A stretch of DNA of 64,000 bases from Cyprinodon diabolis (Eukaryota; Chordata; Actinopteri; Cyprinodontiformes; Cyprinodontidae). The notes beneath the pieces are model-generated. The model was given only the letters and a program-made list of their open reading frames with translations. It did not search any database and was not told the origin of the DNA. A program made the position numbers and the translations under genes. Below are positions 23,074 to 32,410 of this stretch, one piece after another. Positions within the stretch are counted from its first letter, which is position 1. Each line of letters starts with the position of its first letter. The stretch is from NCBI GenBank assembly GCA_030533445.1, contig CM060076.1:12564501-12628500 (forward strand). The letters are read 5' to 3'.

Positions 23074-23787
23074 TGTCATGATTGGTTTTAAGGCTAAACC
23101 CACATGCAGAACACAAACGGAGGCTGAGTAAAAGTTTAACAGAGTTTATTGAAAAAGGTTTTCACAAAAAGACATGAACAGGTTCAGGTACTGGTCCGGG
23201 TTGGGTTCACTGATGTCTGCAGAAACGGACAGTTTGATTAGCCAGGCAGTCAGATGATAAATTGAGTCTTTAGATAATTCAGAGTCTACCTTGAAGAAGT
23301 CCAGGCTTTACTTGTGAGAGAGGGAACCGTTGGGTTTAGAGACTGTTGGTTCAGCAGAGTGCACAAGCAGCAGCAGCGTCTAGCTTCTGACTTTGAATGG
23401 CAGACCTTGATCAGAGTTTCCAGCTCTTCTCTGAGAACAGCAGGAGAAATCCAGATTGGAATCTTCAGGTTTGGCTCACCAGGGCTTGCAGGCAGGTTAA
23501 GCTCAACCAGAGCTTCTGACTTGAGACAGGTTTCCTGTGAGCAAAGACAGAGGCAGATTAGAATCAGGTTTCTCTCTTGAGATAACAAAGATTCTTTCAG
23601 GTAACAGAGGCTCAGGTTGGCTAACCAAACTAGGTCAACACTGCGGCGTCGAAGGAAGGTCTGGTTGCTGCTTATGAAGGCAGGTCTCCTGATGGGTTGA
23701 TGAACGTCAGGAGTGCTGGAGGGCTCCAGCCCAGGAGACCCACAGCGCACTCTGCTGGAGAAAGGTGGTACATCTCCAGATCCCAAA
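23074..23787 (-). repeat. sushi-type Ty3/gypsy solo LTR
   Basis: A 714-bp LTR flanked by perfect 5-bp duplications GATAT (23,069-23,073 and 23,788-23,792). Read on the minus strand it matches the 714-bp 5' LTR at 52,113-52,826 over its whole length, including the start TTTGGGATCTGGAG, the TATA-like 'cataagcagc' area, 'cttcgacgccgcagtgtt', the polyadenylation block 'aataaactctgttaaac' and the end 'aatcatgaca'. The internal region was lost by LTR-LTR recombination. The open frame of about 166 codons on this strand is LTR sequence and encodes nothing recognisable. Confidence 0.97.
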
Positions 23788-23792
23788 GATAT

Positions 23793-25210
23793 GTCTTACT
23801 TTGTAACCGTTTCTCTCTTCTTGTCAGAAATTGCTGCTGAATTGCTGCTTAGACCATCTAAAATAGACCTGGGGTCTATCTCAGTCGGAGCTCTGCAAGT
23901 CCCCTTTCAGAAAATTATGTCAGGTGCGATCATCCCCATTGACTCTCAATGATAGCTAAACACCGTGGCCTCGTCCGACTAGATTTTCTGTCAGATCGGA
24001 CACAAAACTGAATTTAGTGTTTTCAGGGCTTTAGTCCAATGAAAACAGGGCAGGGATCTTCCTTGGTCATAGCTATGCAAGCAATATTTAAGAGAATTTT
24101 CTGCGGTCTGACTAGTCCCATGCATTTTCAATGAGATGAAAGTGCCCTGACCTCATTTGATCTAATTTTCTGTGAAATCGGATAATAAATACTGTCCAGG
24201 CCTTTGGAGCCTTTTTAAATGTCTCTAACAACTTAGCTCCACTTTCAAAAGTGCATGTATTTAACCTAAATAAAATATTTAGGATTTTAGATGAGCTTAG
24301 CAAGCAAAATCAACAGACCCTAAATAGATAAAAACAAAATTTCCTGCTTAGTTTAATCAAAATTAAATATTATCGATGCTTGTCCTTTCTAAACTATATC
24401 TCCAGCTAAGCAATATTTGCTTAGCAGATCAGGCAGGCCTTTGTACATATTTAACAACAGTGTTAGCAAAATGAAGAAACAGTTCTGGCTCCAGCAGAGC
24501 ATGAACCCACAACCCAGTGTGTGACAGTTTGTGAATGTTTGCCTTTCTCAGCATCCGACAGTCTGTCAAATCAGCAAGGGAAGTAAAGCAAATGGGCTAT
24601 GTTGTGGAAACATGATTATCTCCCAGCTAGAAACTAGACCAGTCAATAAACACTGATGGATCAATGGAGACCACCAGGGACGGAGTTCCATCCCTAATTC
24701 TGGGTATTAGTTTAATGATCAGAGCTGCTGACACAGGTTTCGATTGAGTTCTGCTGAACCTCTTATGTTTGCAGAATAGGTTCCTACGTCCATTTCTCCT
24801 CAATATGTGGGTGGCTATTATTTCCTGTCTATAATTATTCATGTCACTTTTTCCTTCCTACTCTGGGTTTGCACTTATTTGTGCTACTTGTGGCTTTTAG
24901 GCTCCATTTTGATTGACAGATGCTGAGAAGGGAGGCAGAAAAGTTATCAGCCCATCTGACAATCAAAGCCTGCTTGAAGCAGCAGCAGTACAAGTCTGCA
25001 GAGAGAATGCCCCTGTAATACGGAGAAAAAAACAAAGTGCAATTGGATGACAATTGTCTCCTTTATCCTATTTTAAAATCATGCTATCACGAGTTGAATG
25101 AGCAGTGAATAACATGGGAGCAAAATACACATTGAGTTTTTCATGGGTGGAATTGTACATAGTTGGTGGTACAGCAGAGGGAAAGTTTGTAAAATATTAC
25201 TTTTAGGCCC
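23793..25210. other. no recognised feature
   Basis: Unique-looking sequence without recognisable exon or repeat ends. Confidence 0.45.
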
Positions 25211-25587
25211 ATGGGAACCAGTGTTAATTTCGTTAACCAGGACGGTGACAAAAATATTTCGTCAAAGTCCTTCTTTCCCGTGACGATGACGAGATGATGA
25301 TGCACAAAAATTGTTTCCAGAAAATAAAAATATGACGAAAATAGAAAATGATTTTCGTTAACGAGACTAAGACCAGAAGAAATGTACGAGCCATTGATGA
25401 ATGGATATTAAGAAATGTAATTGTTTATAATAAATTAGTAATTCATAATTGTTAATATAAGTGTTTCTTGAGCTTCATAGAAGATTACGCGTTGCTGCCC
25501 TGTTTGTCCCTACACGGCGCCTGGCCACGAGCCACTCAGTCAGTAGTAGCACAGGGCTTATACTCCTAGCTCAACTTTGCAGTCATT

Positions 25588-25791
25588 ATGTCGGGCCCGG
25601 ATACCAGTGTACGGTTTGTTGGAGGAGCTGGGCAAAAACAACACCTGGATGTATGGAGCCATTTTGTTTACAATGCAAAGGAGAACACCGGAGGAAGGAC
25701 GCCACCAGTCTGCAGCTTCAAAATGTCAGGAAAGTACACAACGAATCTCAAGTGACATCTGAGGTGCCAACATGCTGCCATTTGGAAGAAG
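25588..25791 (+). pseudogene. first exon of hAT transposase, BED-type zinc finger
   Basis: The frame starts at ATG 25,588 and reads MSGPDTSVRF, a Gly/Gln linker, then DVWSHFVYNAKENT, VCSFKMSGKYTTNLK, an in-frame TGA at 25,753-25,755, and HLRCQHAAIWKK before a GTAAGT splice donor at 25,792. The layout 'VWSHF .. C .. TTNLK-HL .. H' is that of a BED finger, the DNA-binding module at the N terminus of many hAT transposases. The TGA replaces one residue between Lys and His, and at least one expected zinc-binding Cys is not visible, so the finger is broken. The following exon with the catalytic domain is absent from the element. Confidence 0.75.
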
Positions 25792-25828
25792 GTAAGTAAT
25801 GGCTGGGTCTGTAGTAGTAGGAACGGGG

Positions 25829-25897
25829 GTGTGTGTGTGTCTGTGTGCACGGGCACGCATGCATGTAGATGTGTGGCTGTGTGTGTGTGTGCGCGCC
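25829..25897. repeat. (TG)n-rich tract
   Basis: An interrupted TG microsatellite within the hAT, immediately downstream of the BED exon. Reading frames across it on the minus strand are artefacts of the repeat. Confidence 0.85.
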
Positions 25898-26109
25898 TTC
25901 CTGTGCCTGTATCTGTCTGTCTCTCTGTCATAGAAGAAAGATGTTCTACTGATACACTGGATATTAATTGTTTCAATTTCTTTCTCCCAACTAGATACCT
26001 GACACAGTGACACCACAGTCAAATCAGAGGTTGAGGAAGGAAGGGAAGTTTGTTTGAGGATGAAGACTATGTGGATATGATGAAACAAGGCGACCAAAGG
26101 TTCAATGCG

Positions 26110-26283
26110 TACAGTGTGATATATGTTAAAAAGAGAAACAGTGTGTGGAGAAGTTCTATTCTGCACAGTGTTATATAAATAAAATAGAGAAAAAGAGAAG
26201 CAGTGTGAAGAGAAGTTTTATTTTGTACAGTGTGATATATGTTAAAAACTGAAGCAGTGTGTGAAGTTCTATTATTTACAGTG
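26110..26283. repeat. three imperfect tandem units of about 50-60 bp
   Basis: Each unit contains 'agtgtgatatatgttaaaaa' or a variant, 'gaagcagtgtg', and 'gaagttctatt.t..acagtg'. The array sits next to the subterminal motif region of the hAT and may be an expanded subterminal block. Confidence 0.7.
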
Positions 26284-26452
26284 TTGACTAAAATGACTAA
26301 AATTTGACTAAGACTAAAATCTATTTTCGTAATCTAGACTAAGACTAAATTGGGAAGGCAATGACTAAATATGACCAAGACTAAAATTGATTTTTGTCAT
26401 TGTGACTAAGACTAAATGAAAAAAACATGACAAAATTAACACTGATGGGAAC

Positions 26453-26842
26453 AAAAAAAACTGTACAGTACTGAGAGCTCTGGAAGAGAGAATCAGGTGA
26501 GTGGGGAAATCTATGTAATGGGAAGGGGGGATGAATGGATTTTACTCAGATGAGGTTTGAATGTCCATCAGGGTAAAGATGAGTTTTTAATGGGGGTTTA
26601 TTGCAAAAAGTTTGGTGGATGATTGATGGTTTGTTTAATCCACAAAATGTGTCCAAAATGAGTAATGTGACTGCAGCGGTGTTAGGTGGACAGGTAGGGC
26701 TGCAGGTAAGGTCACGGTTTTAAAGTATAGTTAGAAGACCAGAGATGTCAAAAAATTCAAGGTATCAGTGTAGGTTGTTGGAGCAGCAGAGGTAGGTTGA
26801 CTGAGGTCCTAGCCAAACTGATAAGATGTAAACATAATGTAT
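26453..26842. other. no recognised feature
   Basis: About 390 bp of spacer between two hAT elements; nothing recognised. Confidence 0.45.
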
Positions 26843-26850
26843 CTGACAGG

Positions 26851-28194
26851 CAGTGATGGGACTAACGGCGTTGAAAGTAACGGCGTTACTAACGCCGTTA
26901 CCTTGTTTTAGTAACGAGTAATCTAACTAATTACTTTGACTGTAACTATAACGCAGTTACCATTGCAGACACCCCGTTACTGCGCGTTACTCAGGTCGCA
27001 CAATGAACCTTTTTTGATGATAGGACTCGTGCGCAGCTGCGTGAGCTGACACCCCACCCACGTCAAAAAATTCTGCAAATAGACTGAATGGTTAGTGCAA
27101 CGTTAGTGCAGATTTGTGCAGAAAACAATATTGTTTGTGCTACTTTTGTTTAAGAGATATTAAAGATTATTTTTTAGGTCATCCAGAGGTGCGCGCCTTG
27201 TCATGAGAGAGGGGAGGATGAGAATGGCTGATGTATAGTGAGATTCCGTCTGTCAGTTGGGTAGGTGGGTGTTTCCGCTGGCGGGTGTTAATGTACAGCA
27301 CACACAGAGAGATGGAGAGTGAGGATGACTCCAGCAGCAAAACAGGGTTTTCCACATGGAAATACCGGTGTTACGTCGAGCTGCGTTTCCCCACCACATA
27401 ACGGTTTCCTCTGCATCTCCGCACAGCGCAGGCAGCAAGAGTCACCGCGCAAGCGACAGGAAACACGCATGCTCGCTAAAGGCGCGCCACAGTTGCCCTG
27501 TGCTTGCGCCACAGGAGAACTATGGAGAGCGTGAACGATCAAATGATAGCCTATATGAAGAAAGGGAGAAATCTGGATGGATGGATGGATGGATGGATGG
27601 ATGGATGGATGGATGGATGGATGGATGGATGGATGGATGGATGGATGGATGGATGGATACTCTGCCTTTTCAACCTACTGTATTTTTTATTTTAAACATT
27701 ATTTGATGGCCTTTGTGGCAGGGATGGAGATCCATATTTTATGTCACACACAGAGTATACATCTAGATAGATAGATGGATAGATAGATGTTGCAGTATCT
27801 ATAACAACCCAAACACACAGGATTTCAGAATTAGACATCCCCAGTTATTAATTTCATATACTCACCAGATCTGAATGCCCTGTTGAAAAACTTCACATGG
27901 CGTTCCCCCCTGATGTCATTTACGTTGAGTTACAAGAAATGCAAAACTCTCTGCAGGTTCTTGTCTTTGTCGTCCGCTCTATTCAGCTGGCTTTGGAAAC
28001 ACACGGCGAGAAGGTGTGGGCTGGGTGGTGAGGTTTACGGGGGTGAGAAACGCAAAAGTAACGCAATAGTTACTTTTACTAGTAACTAGTTACTTTTATT
28101 GTGGATTAACTCAGTTAGTAACTCAGTTACTTTTTGGGAGAAGTAACTAGTAAGTATAACTAATTACTTTTTCAAAGTAATGTGCCCAACACTG
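26851..28194. mobile_element. non-autonomous hAT, copy 2
   Basis: A 1,344-bp element flanked by the perfect 8-bp duplication CTGACAGG (26,843-26,850 and 28,195-28,202). It is nearly identical to copy 1 at 18.0 kb over both outer parts, including the AGTAAC/GTTACT arrays. It keeps a central part missing from copy 1 (about 27,395-27,685) with a GC-rich stretch, an ATG at 27,522 opening a short frame, and a GGAT microsatellite. No transposase is encoded. Confidence 0.95.
27575..27658. repeat. (GGAT)21 microsatellite
   Basis: Twenty-one uninterrupted copies of GGAT inside hAT copy 2. All three plus frames stay open across it, giving repeated Met-Asp-Gly-Trp peptides that are not genes. A pure array this long is likely to vary in length between individuals. 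Confidence 0.98.
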
Positions 28195-28202
28195 CTGACA
28201 GG

Positions 28203-29089
28203 TAAAGAACTGGTACAACTAGTACAACAGGGTCACTATAATCTGGCCTAGAACCACAGGTAACTACAGATGTGACGCATAACTCCAAGGACGCACTCTG
28301 TTTTTTAATTTTTAAGACTATGAAACATTTCAAGCCATTAAAGGAACTCTCTGTCACCTTCATAAAGTGGACTCACATAAATTACTGGAGTGGACATAGT
28401 AACTGGGGAGGTTCAGGTTAAAATACACGTTTGGCTCAACAAGGGGCTCAGCAAACAAATGCACAAAGAAATGCTAATAAAGAGGCTTGGTGTTACTAGT
28501 GATGATTAACACTCAGTCAATGATACTGGCTTCCTGTTCCTATTATGCTGCTGGAAGAATGAGGTTGATGAGTTGATGAGCTAAACCTGTGGGAAGGTGC
28601 ATCAGGAGATGACACATTCAACCGAGCAGCCAGCCTCCAGAACCCTCTCTACTGGAGAGTCTGAAGAACTGAGTCCCAGCACAGTATCTACATCTGGTCG
28701 GATGGTGATGTTAATGGATAAAATTACATACTATACTGAATAGCACTAAAAAAGTAGTAGGTTAAGTTCAGAGCTTAACTGGGGAATGGTTAACCTCTGG
28801 ATGAACTAAAAATAATCTTGAAGAGAAAGTAGTACAATTGATCATTTTAACTGCACCAAATTGCCCTAACAAATCACAAACTATTCAACCTATTTGCTGA
28901 GGTTGGTAATGTGGCCAGACTGTCAGCTTTACACAGCTAAAGCTGCCCCTATTTGATGATGTGGAACATGGTGAAGCCACTGAGCATTTTAAAATGCACA
29001 ACAGTGTAAGCCACAGTGCTCACAGAAAATTACAACATACACTGTGTTTGGTCCCATGGCACTATTATTCTCCATAATATCACAACAAC
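28203..29089. other. no recognised feature
   Basis: Unique-looking sequence; no exon or repeat ends recognised. Confidence 0.45.
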
Positions 29090-29455
29090 CATTCAGCACC
29101 ATTAATTGACTCCACCTGCTGCCACTAATTACCTGAAAGTAATTCTGCTTACTTGCCTTCATATACCTGCCTCAGTCTTCCCTCGCTGACAGAATCTCTC
29201 GTCTAGTCTCTCTGCCTGCAGGAGTGGTTCCCCAGTACTTTTTTTGCTCACCTTGTTTCTGTTGCGTTTCCTCACTGGGCAAAGCAGCTTCAACTAACGT
29301 CTACTGTTCTCTGCAGGTTCAAGTCACATCCACATCCTCCTCAATGTAAAATGGATAGCTGGTGAAAGCTGGAACTTCTTTACCAGTGTCTTGAACCGTA
29401 TTTGGAGAATCTCCTGACTGAATAAACTGTTGTTTAGTCTTCTTAAGTGCGTGCT
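29090..29455 (+). repeat. LTR-like segment, low confidence
   Basis: The base composition and the order of a 'cacctgctgcc' block, a CT-rich middle and a terminal 'gaataaactgttgtttag' resemble the Ty3/gypsy LTRs elsewhere in the window. Neither edge nor a target duplication could be established. Confidence 0.3.
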
Positions 29456-29492
29456 CTGGACTATTTTGTTCATTTTATACATTTTCTTTTGT

Positions 29493-29672
29493 AAAATGAT
29501 TTCCAGAGGTTCTAGAAAAGTCTTCAGAACATAACCAGCAAGCTTTATCAGTTTATTGTACTTCTCTAAGCCATTTTCCCTGATGCTGTTATTCTAATAC
29601 ATGATGGCAAAAGAGATCAGACTCTCCAAAACATACTTAGAGAAGCTATGCAGAATCTCGCTGCAAATGGGG
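29493..29672 (-). mobile_element. short LINE fragment of the family at 59.3-60.7 kb
   Basis: The blocks 'tttccagaggttc', 'ttatcagtttattgtacttc', 'atgatggcaaaagagatcagactctcc' and 'atctcgctgcaaa' correspond in order to 59,570-59,740. This part encodes the region just after the RT palm. It is truncated at both ends and decayed. Confidence 0.75.
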
Positions 29673-29699
29673 CACCCGAGAGCTGTAATTATGAAAAAA

Positions 29700-30355
29700 C
29701 AAGCTGCAGTGACTGTGAGCAGAGCTTTAAAAAAAACGAGCCAGTAAAAATTACTATAATTTATTTAAAAGAATAAATTCACTAAAAAAGAGAAAATGCA
29801 GGGCAATAAGGAGCAGCAGGGTTAAAGGATGAGTCTGTCTAAAAGGATGAACTCTTAGCTGGCACAAGGGAGGGCACGGTCCTCTCCAGCACGTGGTCCT
29901 CTCTGTCACCAGCCGGCCGATCCACCAAGGCCACAGCAAATCACAGTGGCGATCCAGCCACTCGCATTCCAACACCCATCCGTTCCTCAACAGCGAACAG
30001 TTGGAAGGGTCTTTGCCGCAACCAGTCCTTAGGTCCTTCCGTCTGCCGCTCCTTCACCTGTGCTCTGTCCGGCTTCGGTTCTTCAACTGCACAGCTGCCT
30101 TTTTATTACCGACGTCCCTGTCTGCACGCTGCTTAGCTGATGGAGAACACCTGTGTCGTTGCTGTGGGCGTCTCCGGGAATGAGTGGTAACGTCACCTCA
30201 ACACCAAAACAAAATCAGGAAAACATGCAACACAGCAAACCCAAGCTAAATCTAACAAGAAAAGTAATTAACTTCATAATATAACAAGCACATCCAAATC
30301 AGAAAAATAAGACATGAAATTAACTTCAAAAAGAAAAAAAGGCAACATTACCACA
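29700..30355 (-). repeat. 3' LTR of the decayed gypsy element
   Basis: It starts TGTGGTAATGTTGCC next to the polypurine tract. Inside are a TATA-like TAATAAAAAGG (about 30,098-30,110) and an AATAAA at about 29,759-29,777. The 3' edge is uncertain, somewhere between 29,695 and 29,750, because the partner LTR is missing. Confidence 0.65.
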
Positions 30356-30439
30356 CCCCTCCAGACTTAAACATGGCCAGTCCCGGCCAATCTTTAGTCT
30401 CTATAGCGAGAAGGACATTGTCCTCTCGTAGCACGTGTA

Positions 30440-31010
30440 GAGCAGCGCAGTACTTGTTCTGGTTCTCCATTAATCACAGGGTAATAGAGCATCAGTTCAT
30501 GCATTTCAACGGGAGGTTGTTCTCTCGATGTGTTGGTGGAAGGAGCAATACAAGTCTTGAGAGCATTTCTGTGCCAGATTCATTCCTTCCCACCTTTCTC
30601 TGGCCTAACACAATAAACCAGACCTGTGTCCCCAATCAACCCATCAACTACAAATGGCTCTGGATCCCACCAACTGTGTGGTTAGCCCCATCCTTGTCTG
30701 CTCCTATTCCGGACCCACACATGTTCATCAGGGAGAAGCGCAGTTGCTTTGGCTTTCTTGTCATAACTCAGTTTTTCATTATTTGCTAAAATAGTCATGC
30801 TTATTTCGGGCTACCTCATAAGCATGAGATAACATTTAATGGTGTTCAAAGACACATCCCTGCAAGTCTTGGCAGGGTTGTGTGTCTAACACACCCAAAC
30901 TCAAATCAACCGGGAGCCTAAGATATCAACCAAACATCAGGTGGAGCAAACCCAGTAGCACTGTGGATGACATTATTATAAGCATGCAACAACTCTGGCA
31001 GCAAACTCTG
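30440..31010 (-). pseudogene. integrase C-terminal remnant (Ty3/gypsy)
   Basis: In shifting minus frames the sequence reads ELLHAYNNVIHSATGFAP, then LGVLDTQPCQDLQG after a frame change, then YDKKAKATALLPDEHVWVRN and DPEPFVVDGLIGDTGLVYCV. This is the end of the integrase catalytic core followed by the C-terminal SH3-like/GPY-F-type region of gypsy integrases. Several stops and at least two frameshifts are present. The catalytic D,D and E residues lie upstream and are missing. Confidence 0.75.
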
Positions 31011-31045
31011 GGTTTTGGCAGCAAAAAGACAAAGGCTTCCCAGGG

Positions 31046-31745
31046 TTACGAAAAACCACTTCGGGCTATATGACCCGGTTGTTTGCACGTCATACAAATG
31101 GGCCTACCTTCCTCTTTCCATTGGTAGCTGGTGTGACGGTCCTGGTTCAGTTTCCCCCGAGGATATGGAGAGTTGGCCCTGGGGCTTACTGATGTTTGAG
31201 CAGAACCCGTTAATTGCTTGTCTTTGATTAACTCATGGGCAAGGTCCTTTATCTGGGCCTTTACCTCCTCAACGAGTTCCTTATTCAGCTCCTCTTTCCA
31301 CATGTTATTCTGTTGGTGAGGTCGAAAAGCATTAAGGTCTCTTACCGCAGCACATGTCACTTCAGGCCATCTTGGACTTTGTTCTTCTTCCAATAGAAAA
31401 GCCTCCTGTTGAACAGCACTGAAGGTTGCATCAGGGTCCAGGCGCCCAACCCATTTTAACAATTGAAGTATGGTACCATCCTCCAGGCTAAAGCAGGACT
31501 TGGTCCCTAAGGTGGGTATTACTGGGTGCTTCTGTTACATCATGTTTCTGTAATTTTTGGTACAGCTCTCTCAATTGGAGCCCATACGCCTGGACAGGCA
31601 CGCCCGGTTTTGCACACAACCAAAAAATGGTGACCGTGAAGCAGAGACAGGAACCTTCTTTGTATACAAGTCATTGAGAACTAAAAATACCTCTAGACCT
31701 CTAATTTTGCCCAGCCATACCTTAGCAAAGCTAATGGCGTTTTTT
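31046..31745 (-). pseudogene. gag remnant with CCHC knuckle (Ty3/gypsy)
   Basis: A 138-codon frame (31,462-31,046) reads ILKWVGRLDPDATF-like capsid sequence with 'AVQQEAFLLEEEQSPRWPEV', then a charged linker, and near its end ICMTCKQPGHIARS, a retroviral-type zinc knuckle in which the last Cys is Ser. Upstream frames (to about 31,745) add more capsid-like sequence after frameshifts, for example LYQKLQKHDVTEAP near 31,540. The frame stops directly after the knuckle, at the deletion junction with integrase. Confidence 0.7.
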
Positions 31746-32314
31746 TTGTTTTTTTGCTTTTTCACTTGCTGTACCCAGCAATAGGAATTATTTCGAAGTT
31801 GCCTCTTTTTTCTTTTTTTTAATTAAAGATAAAATGGTAAAAATTAGGGTTTCAGGAGCAATCTTCACCTTTAAATACACCACTGAAATAAATCAAAAAT
31901 AGCTCCACAATTGGCAGTTCTAAATGCAGACTATTGGTAAAATAGAGATAAAAGAATACTGATTCTAAGTATTGCCAAAAGCTTTTCTTATTTCTCTTTT
32001 TTTCAAAATGAACACATAAAAACACCATGAAGGTTCTTATGAAACCTTGGAGAAACCTTAAATCGTATTTATTATTAAAATTGTTTTTATAGCTGCAACA
32101 AATCCAGGCTGAATCATTTGAGGCCTATTTGGTTGAGGGGCCACTTAAATTTTAGTGGGCCCTTCTGTTATTTTAGCCAAATGTGCCAAAACTATGCCAC
32201 ATGTTTTTGATGGCTAGAGTGGCTACTTCTTGTTTTTGAACTTTATAAAAGGGAATTTGGTCAAATAAAAGTGCTCGTTTAAATTGTAGGACTCCTACTG
32301 CATCTGGATTAGAG
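31746..32314. other. no recognised feature
   Basis: AT-rich sequence with T-homopolymers; nothing recognised. Confidence 0.45.
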
Positions 32315-32410
32315 TTATCAGGTGTGGGGAGTACCGGCCTAGTGGTTAGGGAATTGCGCCTGGAATCCATGGGTTTTAACTTCAAGCCCCACTCCCACAA
32401 TTCTAGGCTA
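32315..32410 (+). mobile_element. tRNA-derived SINE, head only
   Basis: It contains 'ggcctagtggttagggaatt', an A-box-like sequence shared with the SINEs at 21.6, 49.2 and 55.5 kb, and 'gcgcctggaatccatgg'. The B-box region is degraded (ttttaacttcaagcccc) and the body is missing. Confidence 0.65.

Larger units (their letters stand above)
25219..26444 (+). mobile_element. internally deleted hAT with BED-finger exon
   Basis: A 1,226-bp element flanked by the perfect 8-bp duplication ATGGGAAC (25,211-25,218 and 26,445-26,452). It begins CAGTGTTAATTTCGTTAAC and ends AAAATTAACACTG. The right subterminal region (26,285-26,430) contains about ten GACTAAA-type motifs. It keeps a first coding exon with a BED-like finger and a splice donor, but the transposase core is missing. 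It is therefore a deletion derivative of an autonomous hAT. Confidence 0.95.
29700..31745 (-). mobile_element. decayed Ty3/gypsy element (gag - integrase - 3' LTR)
   Basis: On the minus strand the order is a gag piece (31,745-31,050), the C-terminal part of integrase (about 31,010-30,440), a polypurine tract CTGGAGGGG (30,364-30,356) and an LTR starting TGTGGTAATG at 30,355. Protease, reverse transcriptase, RNase H and most of integrase are missing between gag and the integrase end, so a large internal deletion joined them. No 5' LTR is visible. It is a different family from the sushi elements at 23 and 52 kb. Confidence 0.8.

Noticed and set aside
23286..23786. 166-codon open frame on the minus strand
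   Set aside because: It lies wholly inside a solo LTR bounded by target duplications and has no protein motif.
25668..26166. Minus-strand frames of 102 and 146 codons with Thr-His repeats
   Set aside because: They run across the TG microsatellite and the antisense of the hAT; no domain is present.
27577..27774. Met-Asp-Gly-Trp repeat peptides in three frames
   Set aside because: They are the translation of the (GGAT)21 microsatellite.
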